DNA of 64,000 nt from Pyrus communis (Eukaryota; Streptophyta; Magnoliopsida; Rosales; Rosaceae), in assembly GCF_963583255.1 (NCBI RefSeq), contig NC_084805.1, positions 5,411,060 through 5,475,059 of the forward strand, written 5' to 3'. The position numbers were made by a program, and so were the translations under genes. The notes beneath the pieces were generated by a model. It made no database searches, was not told the origin of the DNA, and saw nothing but the letters and a program-made list of their open reading frames with translations. This document shows positions 40,494-56,738 of the stretch, one piece after another (the stretch's first letter is position 1; each line of letters opens with the position of its first letter).

Positions 40494-43400
40494 TCACCAA
40501 AATCTAGTTTTCCAAATAACATCTAGAACACCAGATTTTGTATTGCTTGATTCAATCTCTTTGGAAGAACCTGCTACATTAGTTTCTACTTCTGTTAATC
40601 CATCATTTGCATTTAATGGTTTTAGAAGCTCATGAATATTACCTTCTGAAACTTGCTTTAGTGCAGCATCAGTAGTGATAGTTTCTGGAACAGACCTTGA
40701 GTTGCTTGATTTAGTCTCGGGATTAGAACTCATTGCATTAGTTCCTACTTTTGTTGATCCATCCTTTGAATCCAATGGTTTTGATAGCTCAACAATATTC
40801 TTTTCTGAAACTTGTTTTGACGCTGTATAAGTAGTGATAGTTTGACTCACTACATCAATTCCTAGTTTTTCATATCCATCCTCTGACAATTTTGTTAGCT
40901 TGCCAATATTACCTTCTAATATTTGCTTCAAAGCCATATGAGTAGCAATAAATTCTTGAACACCAGGCCCTGCATTGCTTGATGTAACCCCTTTTGTAGA
41001 ACCCGCTGCATTAGTTCCTACTTTTGCAGATTCGTCCTTTGAAATCGGTGGTTTTGGAATCTCACTCACATTTTCTGAGACTTGGTTCACAGAAGTACGA
41101 ATAATGATAGTATCTTGAACACCAACTTTTGTATTGTTTGATGCAATGTCCTTGGCAGAACCCACAACATTACTTTCTACTTTTGTCAATTCATCATTCA
41201 AATCCGATTGTTTTGGTAGCTCACCAACTTTACCTTCTGAGACTTGTTTTAAAAAAGTATCAATAGTTATGGTTTCTTGAATACCAAAATCTGGATTACT
41301 TAATGTGATCTCCTTGGTAGAACCCAATGCATTCGCTCCAAGTTTTGTCGATCCATCCTTCAAATCCAATGCTTTTGGTAGCTTACCAACACTACCATCT
41401 AAGACTTGTTTCAAAGCAGTATTAGTAGTGATAGGTTCCGCGTTGCTAGATCTTGTATTAGTTGATGAAATCTCCTTGGTAGAACCCAATGCATTAGTCT
41501 TTACTTTGTCTGGTCCGTCCTTCGAAGTTGATGGTTTTAGTAACTCACCAACATTAGCTTTTGAAACTTGCTTCAAAGAATGAGCAGTGATAGGTTCTTG
41601 AACTCCAAGTTCTGCATTGCTTGATGCAAGCTCCTTGGAAGAACTCGCTACAATGGTTTCTATTTTCGTCAGTCCATTCTTTAAATCTAATTCTTTTGGA
41701 AGCTCGCCAACATTACCTTCTGGGACTTGCTTCGAACCAGTATTAGTAGTGATAGCTTTGTGATCACCACATTCTGAATTGGTTGATACAACTTCCTTGA
41801 TAGAATTTATTACATTGATTCCCCTTTTTTTGGGTTCATCCTTTGAATTTGATGATTTTGACAGCCCACTAGCATTTCCTTCTGACACTTGCTTCAAACC
41901 CGTATGAGTAATCATAGTTTCTTGAACACCAGATCTTGTATTGTTTGATGCTACCTCCTTGGTAGACCTAACTGCATTAGTTCCTACTTTAGTCGATCCA
42001 TCCTCTGAATCTGACGGTTTTCGAAGCTCACCAACATTACCTTCTGAGACTTGCTTCAAAGTCATATGAGTAGTGATAGTTTCTTGAACACCAGATCCTA
42101 TATTACTTGATGCAACCTCTTTGGTAAAACCCACTATATTTGTTCTTACTTCTGCAAATCCATCCTTTGCATTTGATGGTTCTGTAATATTACCAGCATT
42201 CCTTTCTGACACTGGCTTCATAGCAATATCAATGGTAGTTTCTTGGACACTAGATCTTGTATTGTTTGATGAAATCTGCTTGGTAGATTCCATTGCATTA
42301 ATTTCCATTTTTTCTGATCTGTTCTTTGAATTCGGTGATTTTGGCAGTTCATCCACATTACCTTCTGAAATTTTCTTTGATGCACTATTCGTAGTGACAA
42401 CTTCTTGAGCACCAAATCCTGTGTAACTTGATGTAGTCTCATTTTTAAAACCCACTGCATCATTCGCATTTGATTGTTTTGGTAGCTCACTCACATTACC
42501 TACGGATACCATCTTTAAACTAGATTTAGTAGTAACAGCTTCTTGAACACCAGACCCTATATATCTTGATGCAGTCTCTTTTTTAGAACCTACTGCATCA
42601 TTCGCATTTGATTGTTTTGGTAGCTCACTAACATTACCCATGGAGACTAACTTCAAACTAGATTGAGTAGTTAAATTTTCTTGAGCACTAGATCTCATAT
42701 TTCTTGATGCAATCTCCTTGGTAGAACCCATATCATTAGTTTCTACTTTTGTTAACCCATCATTCGAATCAAATGGTTTTGGAAGCTCACCAACATTAAC
42801 TTCACAAACTTGCTTCGAAGCAGTATAAGTAGTGGTAGGTTCTTGAACACCAGATTCTATATTGCTTAATGCAGATTTAGAAGGCACTGAAGATAAATCT
42901 GTCAAACTAGGGTCTTGAACATCATTAACTTCCCGTATTTTCACATCCTGAATTGTACTTGAATCCTCTTTGGATACCAACAAGATGGAAGCTGGTTCCT
43001 AAAATATCAAAGAAGCCATGATTTAGAATCTTATATAGATTTATATAGTTTTCAGTATAAATTTCCAAAATCGAGTATAATTGTGACTTCACATGAATGT
43101 CAAACTAAATGATATGACCAAACCAAAATAATTGGTTGATATAAGAATTTTCAGATGCATAGATAGTCAAATATGCTTGCACTACAAAATGTGGATGCAA
43201 CAAACCATGGAAGGTGCATAAACATATCATGTAGTGAGACATGCATATATCCAGAATCTCTTAATATTGATAAATCAACAATACAAATTCCATGAGAGCA
43301 TTATGTATGCCGCATGTGAAGAAAATTACTTGGACATGCATATCAATTAAATTGAGAAAAATAGAAAGAAAAAAAATATATCGATATGCACGGCTTGACG

Positions 43401-45953
43401 TTGCCCTCATGCACAATTAGGTGGTTTACAGAGACATTTTGCTTAGAACTTTCACTTTGATAGCACTAAAAAAGAACAGGGCAACTTGATGTCAAAGGAA
43501 AAATTTGGCGTTTGACAACAATAATGGCATGTTGTAGATCATTCAAAAGGTACTTAAGTAAACCATGTGATCAAAAGACATACAAACCTACAAAAGTTGA
43601 TTAAGGAAACAAGTTTAAACATTCTCTAACACATAGTGCTTAGGTAACTTACAGTAAGTGGCTTGTGATCATCAAAATGCGGTTCAACCATTGATTTATC
43701 TGACCAGGATAGGTGTTTCTCTTGTTCTAATGGTGGATTTTCTTTGGAAGAAACATATTGATAACTAGAATTTGAAGAAGCTTCATTCTCGTCCAAATTC
43801 TTAAAGCGATTGGTATCCGAGTTTGAATTTGATATCAGTTTAGATATGTCTGCTCGAATGTCTGAAGAAATGGAGTCAAAGGAAAGGGCATTTTCAGATG
43901 CTGAAGGGCTTGAGTCATAGATTGGATCATAGATTGGCTCTTTATGTTGATTGTCATCCACCATACCGCTCGTAAAGTGGACTTCTGAATCCCCAAGTGG
44001 AGGTTGTGGTGAAACTGTAACCTTCATAACGAGATCACTTCTTGATTTGGAACTTGATGATCCACCTTTCCTCCCATCTGAAATCTTTTCATCCACTTTT
44101 GACAATGATGACAAGCTTAACTCATCATTCATTTCCATATGAGTAGCATACCCTCCTGTACCCAACAAGCTTGGTTTCGAATTTTCCACTTTGCCCAATT
44201 TTATCTCTAGTTCACCATGTTGAACAGTCATTTTTTCATCATGTTCCATTATTTCCAGATAATCTACATCTTCGGATGATTGACTTCCATGGCCAACAAG
44301 ATCATAAGATTGGTAAATGTTGGAGATCACTTCTACTTCTTTAGCAAAGTCTTGCTCACTGAACTTCCTGTCATCCATATTTGCTGCAGAACTAACTGAT
44401 TCAGTATCATAACTAGAACTCAACTTCAAATCACTAGCACCGCTTGATTGTCTTTGTAATGAGGAACAGTTTGCTCCTTCTGGAGCTAACTGTTCTAGTA
44501 CAAAAAAAGGCCTCCACTTAAACTCTTGCCTCTCTTGCTTAGCATCCCTTATGCTTAACGGTCCTAAATTGAAGCTTTCATGCCTATGAAAAAATGCTTC
44601 CTTGGGTTGAGATGTCATAAAGTATTGTTGAAAATGGTCTCCCTTGGCATGATCAGGCTTATTTTCATTTAACTCATAAGGAAAATGAAATGGGTTTTTT
44701 CTTGGCAACAAAATCGATGGAGCAGAACCAGGAATAGGTGGTAAACCCATGTTATCATATGAACTATCATATTGAGGATCAAACGGGTTGTGCCTTGTTG
44801 TCGATATTGGTGTAACATTAAAGGGATTTTCAGAACTATCTAAATCAATTAGATTCTTCTCGGCTGGTAAACTGAAGCTTTTCATTGCTCTTCTCCTCAC
44901 AATAGTCTCTAGGCGTTGGTTCCTTTCAAGCTCCAAATTCCCTAAATCCATGAGATTCTTTTGGTCATCATCTGTCCATTTGATTGCAAATTCATCTTCC
45001 TTTCCACCATGTGCTTCTTCTTCATCACCATCATTATCATCAACCCCGTCATCTTCTACTTCTCCACCCTTGTTTCGAATATCCTCATTCGACTCATTAC
45101 TGCCATTGTTACTTCTATCAGACTTAGAATCAGACTCATCATCAGCAAGCTGTGGAGCTTCTAAGTCTAAAAGAGGGCATAGCTCATCAAGGATTGGAAA
45201 AATGTCAGCGATTGATCCATCTGGTGATGAACTCTCTGCCTTCTCTAACCCATAATCTGAAGCCTCATCATCGTTAGCATCAACATCACCACCACTAAGC
45301 TCCAAGTAGTGATCACCCTTGTGAGCATTAACCGAATCTCGGTTCTCATCTCCTACCTTTTGAACCAAAGAATGCCGCTTCTCATCAATTCTCACTTCCC
45401 TTGTCATGCCTTCATGCCTCGCTTTCTCCTTTTCAACATTTCGCCGGCTTTCCAACTCCTTACTATCTAATTCTCTACCCACCTCGGTCAATCTCTTCCC
45501 ACTCAGAATGTTCTGCAAGCTCTCATTAATAAGTGGCATATATCCAACTGAACCTTCATAATCATCAACCTCACTACTTTCTGCAGTGTCCCTAGACTTT
45601 CGCGAACGCCTTCCAGTGGGAAAGCTCGCCTCTGTCTCAACAAAAATGTCCTCCCTCGAAACTTGAGTTCTAAGAGAAGCAATGGCACGACTAATCTTCT
45701 GTTCCTTTTCGGTTTTGGGTATGTCGGACTGGCCAAAAATCAAAAGGGTCCCAAGAAGAACAACGGAGCAGACAAACACAGGGAATGCATACACCAAAAG
45801 AGAAAACACAAAAGGAAATTCTCCATGCAGAAATAACAAGAAAAGCAGCATTCCCGCAAGAAATGGATGATTGCAAACTGATATATAACATGTTCTGATT
45901 GAAATGCTCACATATTTCATGATCTTAACTCCAATTTTTAACACTAATCCCAT
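40494..45953 (-). CDS. Membrane-anchored protein of unknown function (At5g17910-like), two coding exons
   Basis: Exon 1 45953-43653 (767 codons), intron 43652-42999 (GTAAGT...TTTTAG), exon 2 42998-40494 (834 codons with stop). The phase is 0 at the junction, giving about 1,600 residues. Residues about 28-75 hold two hydrophobic segments (LAGMLLFLLFLHGEFPF and FPVFVCSVVLLGTLLIFG), a likely hairpin anchor. The rest is hydrophilic and acidic. Conserved words are GLPPIPGSAPSILLPRKNPF and the FHRHESFNLG region (residues about 405-465), shared with the plant family often labelled 'cardiomyopathy-associated' or 'uncharacterized', for which I know no proven function. Exon 2 is almost wholly 54-residue repeats. 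The start was chosen as the first ATG after a 5' leader intron (46253-45990, donor CTG|GTGAGT, acceptor ATGCAG). Confidence 0.8.
40510..42940 (-). repeat. About 15 tandem copies of a 162-bp (54-residue) coding repeat
   Basis: Within exon 2 the protein cycles through a unit like SGVQETITT-x-x-LKQVSEGN, VGELPKPSDSKDGSTKVGTN, A-x-GSTKEIASSN. Copies differ by substitutions and a few codon gains or losses, but all stay in frame. Confidence 0.8.
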
Positions 45954-45989
45954 GATTACTTCCGCTGAATTATAATTTTAAGCTCCAAT

Positions 45990-46253
45990 CTGCATGAATA
46001 TATATATATATAATTAATTAGACAAAACAGTCATTTGAGTACCCAATAAATTAAAATTAAAAGCAGGAAATTATGAAAAAAATAACAAAACATACCACCT
46101 CAGAAGTTGAACCAAATGAAAATTCCAAGAAAATTAGATGAAGATGGACCCAATACCTGGAAGCAAGAAATTGAAATAAAAGTTGAGGCTTTTGGAAAAA
46201 AGAAGAAAAAAATGGAAATGAAAAGTGGTTGGAGAGAAAATGAAAGGACTCAC
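45990..46253 (-). other. Intron in the 5' leader of the membrane-anchored protein gene
   Basis: Donor CTG|GTGAGT at 46253 and acceptor TTCATGCAG ending at 45990, with a T-rich interior, 37 bases upstream of the ATG. Inferred from consensus only. Confidence 0.5.
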
Positions 46254-46439
46254 CAGAAGAAGAAAATGGCACTGCAAATATCAGAGAAACTTGCATTTTG
46301 TTATTGGTAGCCATGCAATTGCAATTTTGCAATGCATTCTCTGATTAATTAATTATATTTGCTGATAAAATTATGCCTGAATTAAGAATGTTTGATGGGT
46401 AATGTGAGTGGAAGGGATGATCACTGCGAACCATGGACG

Positions 46440-46857
46440 ACGGCAATTGAATATCCATTTTTTATTTATTTATTTTGATTATTTTGTTTTGTTTTGGGTT
46501 TGGTCGGAAGTTCAAAGTCTCACCGCCTCAAACAACGGATGCTATTCACGTAAAAGGTGCTTTTTCAGATTCAACATTGGTATTGAACCTATATGGGCTT
46601 TGACCAGATTTTTGAGTGATTACGATTAACTTCGTCAATTTTTCTATTTATAAAGTTGCATGTGATTCGCACATAATATTTCAAAACGAATGCGTATTAG
46701 TATTTCAGAAGTCACAATATCTTTCAAAAAGATCACGTGCGAGTCGTGCAACTTTTCCACAGAGAGAGTTATAAGGATATTGGACAAGTATACAATTAAC
46801 ACCATTAAAAGATTTTGCTTTGTTCACCACCTTCAACCAGCATAGTACCTAATACAT
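46440..46857. other. Intergenic DNA between two minus-strand genes
   Basis: This is the promoter side of the membrane-protein gene and the 3' side of the kinase gene. No feature can be named with confidence. Confidence 0.4.
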
Positions 46858-50454
<3,597 letters not shown>

Positions 50455-50984
50455 GCTCTTGCAATTGTGGTGCTCTGTGCTTTTAGCTCTACTGGGATAA
50501 GTGATGAGGGGACAGAAGGAGCAGCCTTTCAATTGGGACTCACATGAATGAACTTGGGCCTATTTTTCGGTCCCCTTTTTGGGCCTTTGGTTCTCCTTGT
50601 TAAATCGTTTTGTTTTTCACTTTTTCTCATATCATTTTGTCTTAAGGAAAATAATAAATACACACCATTTTTAAGCATAACGTGAAGAGAAACGCAAAGG
50701 TATCGTTCCAATGTCAAGAAACGAATTGTAATATATAACTCACAAAATTCAATTTATTTTGAATGAGAAACGAATGTCAGCTTCTAGACTTTGTGCAAAT
50801 TGAAATGAGATGATGAATTTTCATAAAGAAAACTTATGATTTCAATCCTCCCATTTTTTAGGGATTTTGAAGGGATTAAGTGAAGCATTCCAAACAAAAA
50901 GTATGGAAAAGTGTCTAGAACTTCCCCACCCGGACCAACCCCAACCTAGAATAGCTAGGTGAGGAATTCGTGGTAAGAATGGGT
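50455..50984. other. Upstream region of the XK-1-like gene
   Basis: The first about 80 bases (to about 50540) are probably the 5' leader. Beyond that, nothing was recognised. Confidence 0.4.
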
Positions 50985-51335
50985 TTTGGCTCTAGTGCCC
51001 AAAAATAAAATTCTAAAATTGTTGTACATTCTCCGTTACTTGTGTGGAGAAGGCCTATGGTACAGATTATATAAGTTCTTGCAATTATGCACTCTTCGAA
51101 TAAGAATCCATTTTCTGAAAGATCCCCGCTTTTGTGCTTTGGTGGGTCTCCAAGATCCTTTCAATGACGTATGTGTTAAAGGGATATCTATATGATTCGA
51201 TCGATTGCGTAAAGCCCATAGTAGCAACGGAACTAGGGAAAGTATATAGAAAAGACTATTATTTTCTATTACATTAGCATTTTCATTAGTACTAGATTAG
51301 TATTAGTTAGTGATCTTGGCTCAGTGAGTCATACG
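50985..51335 (+). other. Nuclear plastid DNA insertion (NUPT)
   Basis: The run from 'gtacagattatataagttct' through 'aataagaatccattttctga', 'gggtctccaagatcctttc', 'gatcgattgcgtaaagccc' and 'tagtgatcttggctcagtga' matches what I remember of the plastid inverted-repeat spacer between rps12 and trnV-GAC. Most differences from the remembered plastid text are G-to-A or C-to-T, as expected of old methylated nuclear copies. No functional plastid gene is included. The borders are approximate. Confidence 0.7.
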
Positions 51336-53869
51336 TGTTCTTCATGATTAATACATCCATCACATAAATAAATAGATAGACATCCCCTTTCTCCTCGTTT
51401 CATATAAAATCTAGTAAATTATCTATTTCAATCCAATTATTATACCAAATGAAGCAAAGAATTCTCATGTGACAGATCACAAAAATAAAAAAATATACAA
51501 AAAACAAAGTATGGATCATTGAAGCAATACTTAATATATTTTTAATAATTTAAAATGAAAGATCTTCGATTTAGTAAGTACAATTATCTTGTATAGGATT
51601 TGATGACATGACACAAATGAGATTGAACGTGGGGATCTTCTTGTTTCGGAGTATGATTCTCTCCCTTCCTATTATCATCATCTTCCATCCCTTCCTTTCA
51701 CATTTTTCTTTTTATCTTATTCTCTATATAAAAAATTCAAAACAAAATATAGACGTAACGTAATCGCAACAGTTTAAATAAAAATAAATAAAAAAGAAGA
51801 AAGATTAGGATGTGAGAGAATCACACTCTTCTTGTTTAAGCTATATATTGATCCGATTTAGATTGATAATTTTACGCTGAAAAGTGAAAACAACAAAAAG
51901 GAGAAGAAAATAAGAAACAATGGAGCCCACGTGAGCAAAAGGCCCCAACTGCACGTGAGTGAGGAGGGTATTTGAAGAACGTCAGAGAAAAAAGTGGGGA
52001 AAGGTGAGGGTGAGGGCGACAGGACAGCTGAGTTTAGATAGCTTCTCTTTTCCTCAAGGTCACTCCACTCAAACACCTCTAAAAACGGGACCACACAAAC
52101 ACCAGAAACAAAAAGATTTTGCAAATGCATTATATTTATATTGGTTTTGGCAAATTTCAAGCCCTCCAAGAACAAATGAGTGCCAAATTATTTGTATTCT
52201 TGCATCGTACCCGAAAATGTATGATTTAACCTGAGCCAGAGAATGAAAGAAGCACAAGACCTTTTTATTGAATTGTCTCTTTTTTTTTCTTTTTTAGTAA
52301 GAGTGATATTTTATATTAAAACTATCTTCAACTCTTGAATTAAAATATAATATCTTTAATCCAGAAAATTTAGGTTTTGATTCAAAAACAGTTTTTTCTT
52401 CTCCAAGTCTTCTGAGTTTAATTTTTTTTAAATTATTAATCGTTGAATTCAATGAATTTATAAATATAAAACTAAAAAAAAGTACACGTATATGGTGTGG
52501 GTCAGCGCACTAACCCAAGGGGAAATTATAGGCTAAATTTGCCCCAGAAATGAATTTTGAGTTAAAACTCATATTTGGTCCAATGGTTGAAACAAGTTGG
52601 AGTAGGTTTAAAACCTAAAATTTAAGTTTTACTCCAGGAGTTGGAGTAGGTCTAAGAGGGGTTAAAACCCAGTGCGCACTGAATTAAAGAGAAAAACTTT
52701 GACCACTAGGACAATCCATTGTTTACCTCAAACGACTATTTTTGAATAACAAAATAAAAATGCGACTCCACCCAAATGAAGAATGGTAGTTCCACCATTG
52801 TCAATTATGTTTTGTAATACTATACTATAAATGCACATGAACCACTAACACTAGCAAAAGACACTTAAAATAGTATTCTTGTATTCTTTCATGACAAAAC
52901 AATTAATGAAATGTAAAGTGCAAGACAACTATTTTGAAGTGTTAAGTCATTGGTGTTAGCCTAGTGGTGAAAGATGGGTATGAGAATGTGCAGAAGTATG
53001 TTATGGTTCGAAACTTTTCGGTATAAAAAAAATGAAAATTGTGTTTAGCCAAGTTTAACATGTTTTTATTTGTTCTTAGTTTATTCATCTTTTTTTTTTT
53101 TTCAATCGAGAATAAAGAGTGTGCCATGCTAAAAGAATAAGCTTTTTATTTAAATTACATCATAGTCTTTTTGTTTTTCTGCCAATAGTTAAACAATAGT
53201 CGAGGTTATCAATTGTATATCATCTCTATAATAGCAAGTCAAACTCAGGAATGTATAAAACTTACCATTTTATTATTTAATTAATATAAAGTTGTTATAT
53301 AATATTCAATAGTACAAAAATGGCTTTAAGACACAACTCCAACACCCACACGTTGATGGTAGACTAATCCCCTCCTCATGTAGCCCGACACCACATGAGG
53401 CGGTAATGTGCTTTGGCTCTAAAATGGTACATCAAAGCAGAACCGAAAACCCAGTGTGAGTTCAAATTCGGGTTGAGACTTCCAAACATTTGTTTGCTTT
53501 CCACTAGACCAACCCCTTGGAGTTTGAGGATTGATACACGAGACATCTTATGTTTCAACATATTGAAAGACAAGTATGACTAAATTAAAAGCTATTTGAA
53601 AACTCATTCGTTTGTTAATTATTCAATAAACATAGTCGTCCACTAATCATTCTACGTACCAAACTTAACTTCAAATAACAACAACAAAATATTAACTATA
53701 TAATTCCAAAACCAAAGATTAGATAACCCCACAATACAGGTAGCATCCAAATGTATTCTTTCTAGCATTTGTTTTTGTTAACAGAACTTACATGATTAAT
53801 GATTTGAAAAACCTAAATATACAATAAAAAACTAGTAAACTAATGAAAATGACATATGCTCACTCCTCG
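51336..53869. other. Intergenic DNA, AT-rich
   Basis: No gene is supported. Patches that look repetitive but have no defined ends: 52515-52670 (gttggagtaggt-type words repeated), 52945-53020 and 53340-53530. Poly-T or poly-A runs lie at 52280-52300 and 53089-53102. Confidence 0.35.
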
Positions 53870-54714
53870 GGCTGGACCGCTACAATGACTGCAGCGGTAA
53901 GGTTCGTCCGGCCGTTGCGTTGAGCCGCGAGGAGCAGCGGCATGGGGTCATGTTATGGTTGTCGATACAAATTTCCACCGTTTTCAATGTCAACAAAAAT
54001 GCACTTGCAAAACAATCAACACTTTTGATTAAGGATCAAAAGCCTCACGCACCCATGATGAGTTGAGGGTTTGACAAATGGATCTCTAATGCTAAGTTAG
54101 TCTCTCTGAAAAGAGTGGGTGTTTAGCGTAATCTATGTATAGAAAAGTTTCACTTGTTTTTTTGTGGAGAATTAGGGTATTTATAGGGAGAGTAGCCGAT
54201 TTTTAGTGTAGGTTTTGGTGAGAATATTCACAAGATATTGTGTAAATAAATCTTGGAATAATTGTGAAGATATTCCAGAATAAATGTGATTGAGACTGCT
54301 TACTTTATAGGGTTTGTCTTCAATTGTGAGTGTATTAAATGTAGGATTTAGTAATTAATTCTATATCTAATGTCTTTGACTTTTCCTTGCCATGAGAAGG
54401 GTAGCTTTGAGTAGTCATAGTTAGTTGCTTGAACTTCCAAGGATGATGAGTTGTGTGTGGGAGTATCTGAGAAGTTTGCCCATGTAATGAGGGCAATCTT
54501 GTCTTTCTCAGGCAAAAGTCTATGTGTCGCCTTGTGGATTTTTGTGGTTATTTTTTGCTCCACTTGGTCTCCGTCCTCCGATCTGTATCCTTGAACATAG
54601 GGCGTTCCATTCGTCATGGTTTCAAAATTTTCCACCATCGTATCCTTTCTTCCAGGGCTAATCAAATACTTTTTTAAAAAGTTCAGTGGCTAGGAGCATG
54701 TGAGAAATTTACGT
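53870..54714 (-). mobile_element. Probable LTR-type fragment, minus orientation
   Basis: On the minus strand a 105-codon frame (54665-54348; words LPEKDKIALITWANFSDTP, LPFSWQGKVKDIRY) is followed by a TATA-like TATAAATA at 54186-54179 in the context ccctATAAATAccc seen in the solo LTRs here. The segment 53870-53960 is GC-rich against its surroundings. No ends or duplication were found, so the class is uncertain. Confidence 0.3.
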
Positions 54715-54826
54715 AACAAAAAAGTCTAAAAGTTTCAACAAATCCTCATTTTATTTTTCAAAAAATACTAATGCTCAAACTAGAAACGATATTGTGAATG
54801 TTTTACATATTCAACATAAAACTACC
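54715..54826 (+). mobile_element. LINE A (L1-type), 5' fragment left of the solo LTR
   Basis: In one frame it reads KSKSFNKSSFYFSKNTN, then RNDIVNVLHIQHKT. This is the RT segment just upstream of the KYLGIH block that continues at 56744. The element is 5'-truncated, as usual for LINEs. Confidence 0.65.
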
Positions 54827-56738
54827 TGATGCGAGAATTATACGCACACAAATTAAACCCTCTTTTTGACAATTGTAGTAAGTATGTAAGTAGGGATCGT
54901 TCTGGACCGGGGATTAGGAGGGATTGTTAATCACTTGGATTTGACTCAAAAACGTAAAAACAATATAAAACACTAAACTAGACTCAAAGAATGCGAAACT
55001 AAACGTTAAAACACTAAGACAGAATGTAAATATGAAATTGATGAAATGGTGTTGAAGTTTTCCTTCTTCGTGCTAGAATATTTTTAGTATAATGGCACAA
55101 ATAAGGGTGTCGAATCCACATGGACTAATTGGACCTAAACAACTACTTGTTTTGCAAAAACTCTATAAGAGAAATAAAACTAATCAATTTAGGCAGATTT
55201 GTTGTTGTAACTTGAAAGCACAAGAAAATAAAGTAGACACAAATAAATGAATCAACAACTAATGAAATGAGATAGCACAAATAGAGATGTAGCTAGAGAT
55301 TCGATTTCACCATTGCTAAGCCCAAGTCCATGCTTGTTAAGTCAGATTATACTCATCCCTCTACTTATTTCTTGGGTTTGTTTTACTTAGATATGATCAG
55401 CCATATGATGTGTGGACTTGATCAAATGTCCCTAATCATGAACCTAATTGTGATGTGCAACTTTGGTTCCTAATCAAGAATATGTAGTTCATAAGAAACT
55501 TTCACAAAACCAAAGGGAACACTCGGCAGGATGTTTGCAAAACATTCCCTTCATTCATTCACATATCCACCAAGATTATGCATGATGTGTGCTTTAATCT
55601 TGGCTAAACAACATGTGGTTAATTCAAATGATGATCAAGCACTAAAATTAACACACTAAGTCACAATTAAATCGGAGAATGAAACAAGAAATAGATAGAT
55701 TAAATGAGAATTCTGAATTAACTACATGGCACTCTTGCAAGGCTACATCGAATCCCTAGAGAGAGATTAGTTACACTTCATGTTTACAAAAGGTTTGACA
55801 TAAAAATATATAACATGAGTGAACATAGGATTAAGAAGAAAGAACCCTTGAAGCAAAACTGATGTCGAAAGAGGAAGTTCCTCATGGTACAAAACAAAGA
55901 GAATCAAAGAAACACCTAAACATTCCAACAACTCAAACTTGAATTGTATGAACGTTTAGGCCCTCTTATCTTCCTCTTCGTCGTAGCACAAAGTCTAAGG
56001 GATGTTGTTGGTGTGTTGCATGGATTGGGGAATTATGGAAATGGATGAGGAGTGGTGTTTGGATTATAAGGGAAGATTGGATGTGTTTGTGGTGTGTTGT
56101 GTATGAAAATGAGATGTGATTTTTGTGTATGAATGCATGGGTTTTTATAGGGGGAATGGGAGAATATGTGGGTGATTGTTTAAGAGTGAATGTGGTTGTT
56201 ATGATTGAGAGTGCATGTGGATGAAATAATGATGGAAAAAGAGCTAGGTTGTTGGTGTGTGAATGCATGTGTTGAATTTGTGATGCAATGATGAAAGAGT
56301 AAGTGCATGTGTGTGTGAATGGTGGTGCAATGATGAATGGTGGTGCAATGATGAAAGAGTAAGTGCATGTGTGTGTGAATGGTGGTGCAATGATGAAATG
56401 ATGAAGTAGGAAGGTGGAAATGCATGTGGCTAAGGGTTGTTGATTGGGCTAGAGGTTTTGCATGGCTCAAAGGATTGTTTGATTGGGCTAGGCCCTTTGT
56501 TTTATGTCCAAAGTGCATACAAGGCTTTCAAATTCGTCCAACACTTTGGCTCCAAGCATATGCTATCCATTCCAAGCCCAATTTTGCTCCAAAATGCTCC
56601 AAAATGCATCTTTTTGCTTCCTTAGCCATATGAACCTAAAAACACACGAAAATGGCTTAAACTACTAAAACAACTATGAATTAACAACATAGATGCACGA
56701 AAACAAGCTAAGTAAGTCGCCTAAATATGCTCCTATCA
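54827..56738 (-). mobile_element. Solo LTR, family S, copy 2 (1,912 bp)
   Basis: It has the same ends as the 4997-7452 insertion (TGATGCG...CTCCTATCA on the plus strand). The 5-bp duplication CTACC is perfect (54822-54826 and 56739-56743). The segment 55070-55860 has no counterpart in copy 1, while both outer parts match, so the family varies internally. A TATAAAAA-like box lies at about 56149-56142 on the minus strand. It splits the coding region of LINE A. Confidence 0.75.

Noticed and set aside
44788..45255. Plus-strand 155-codon frame, Ser rich.
   Set aside because: Shadow of the acidic Ser/Asp-rich region of exon 1 of the minus-strand gene.
50985..51195. A 69-codon plus-strand frame as a gene.
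   Set aside because: The DNA is explained by a plastid spacer insertion, which is non-coding in this part.
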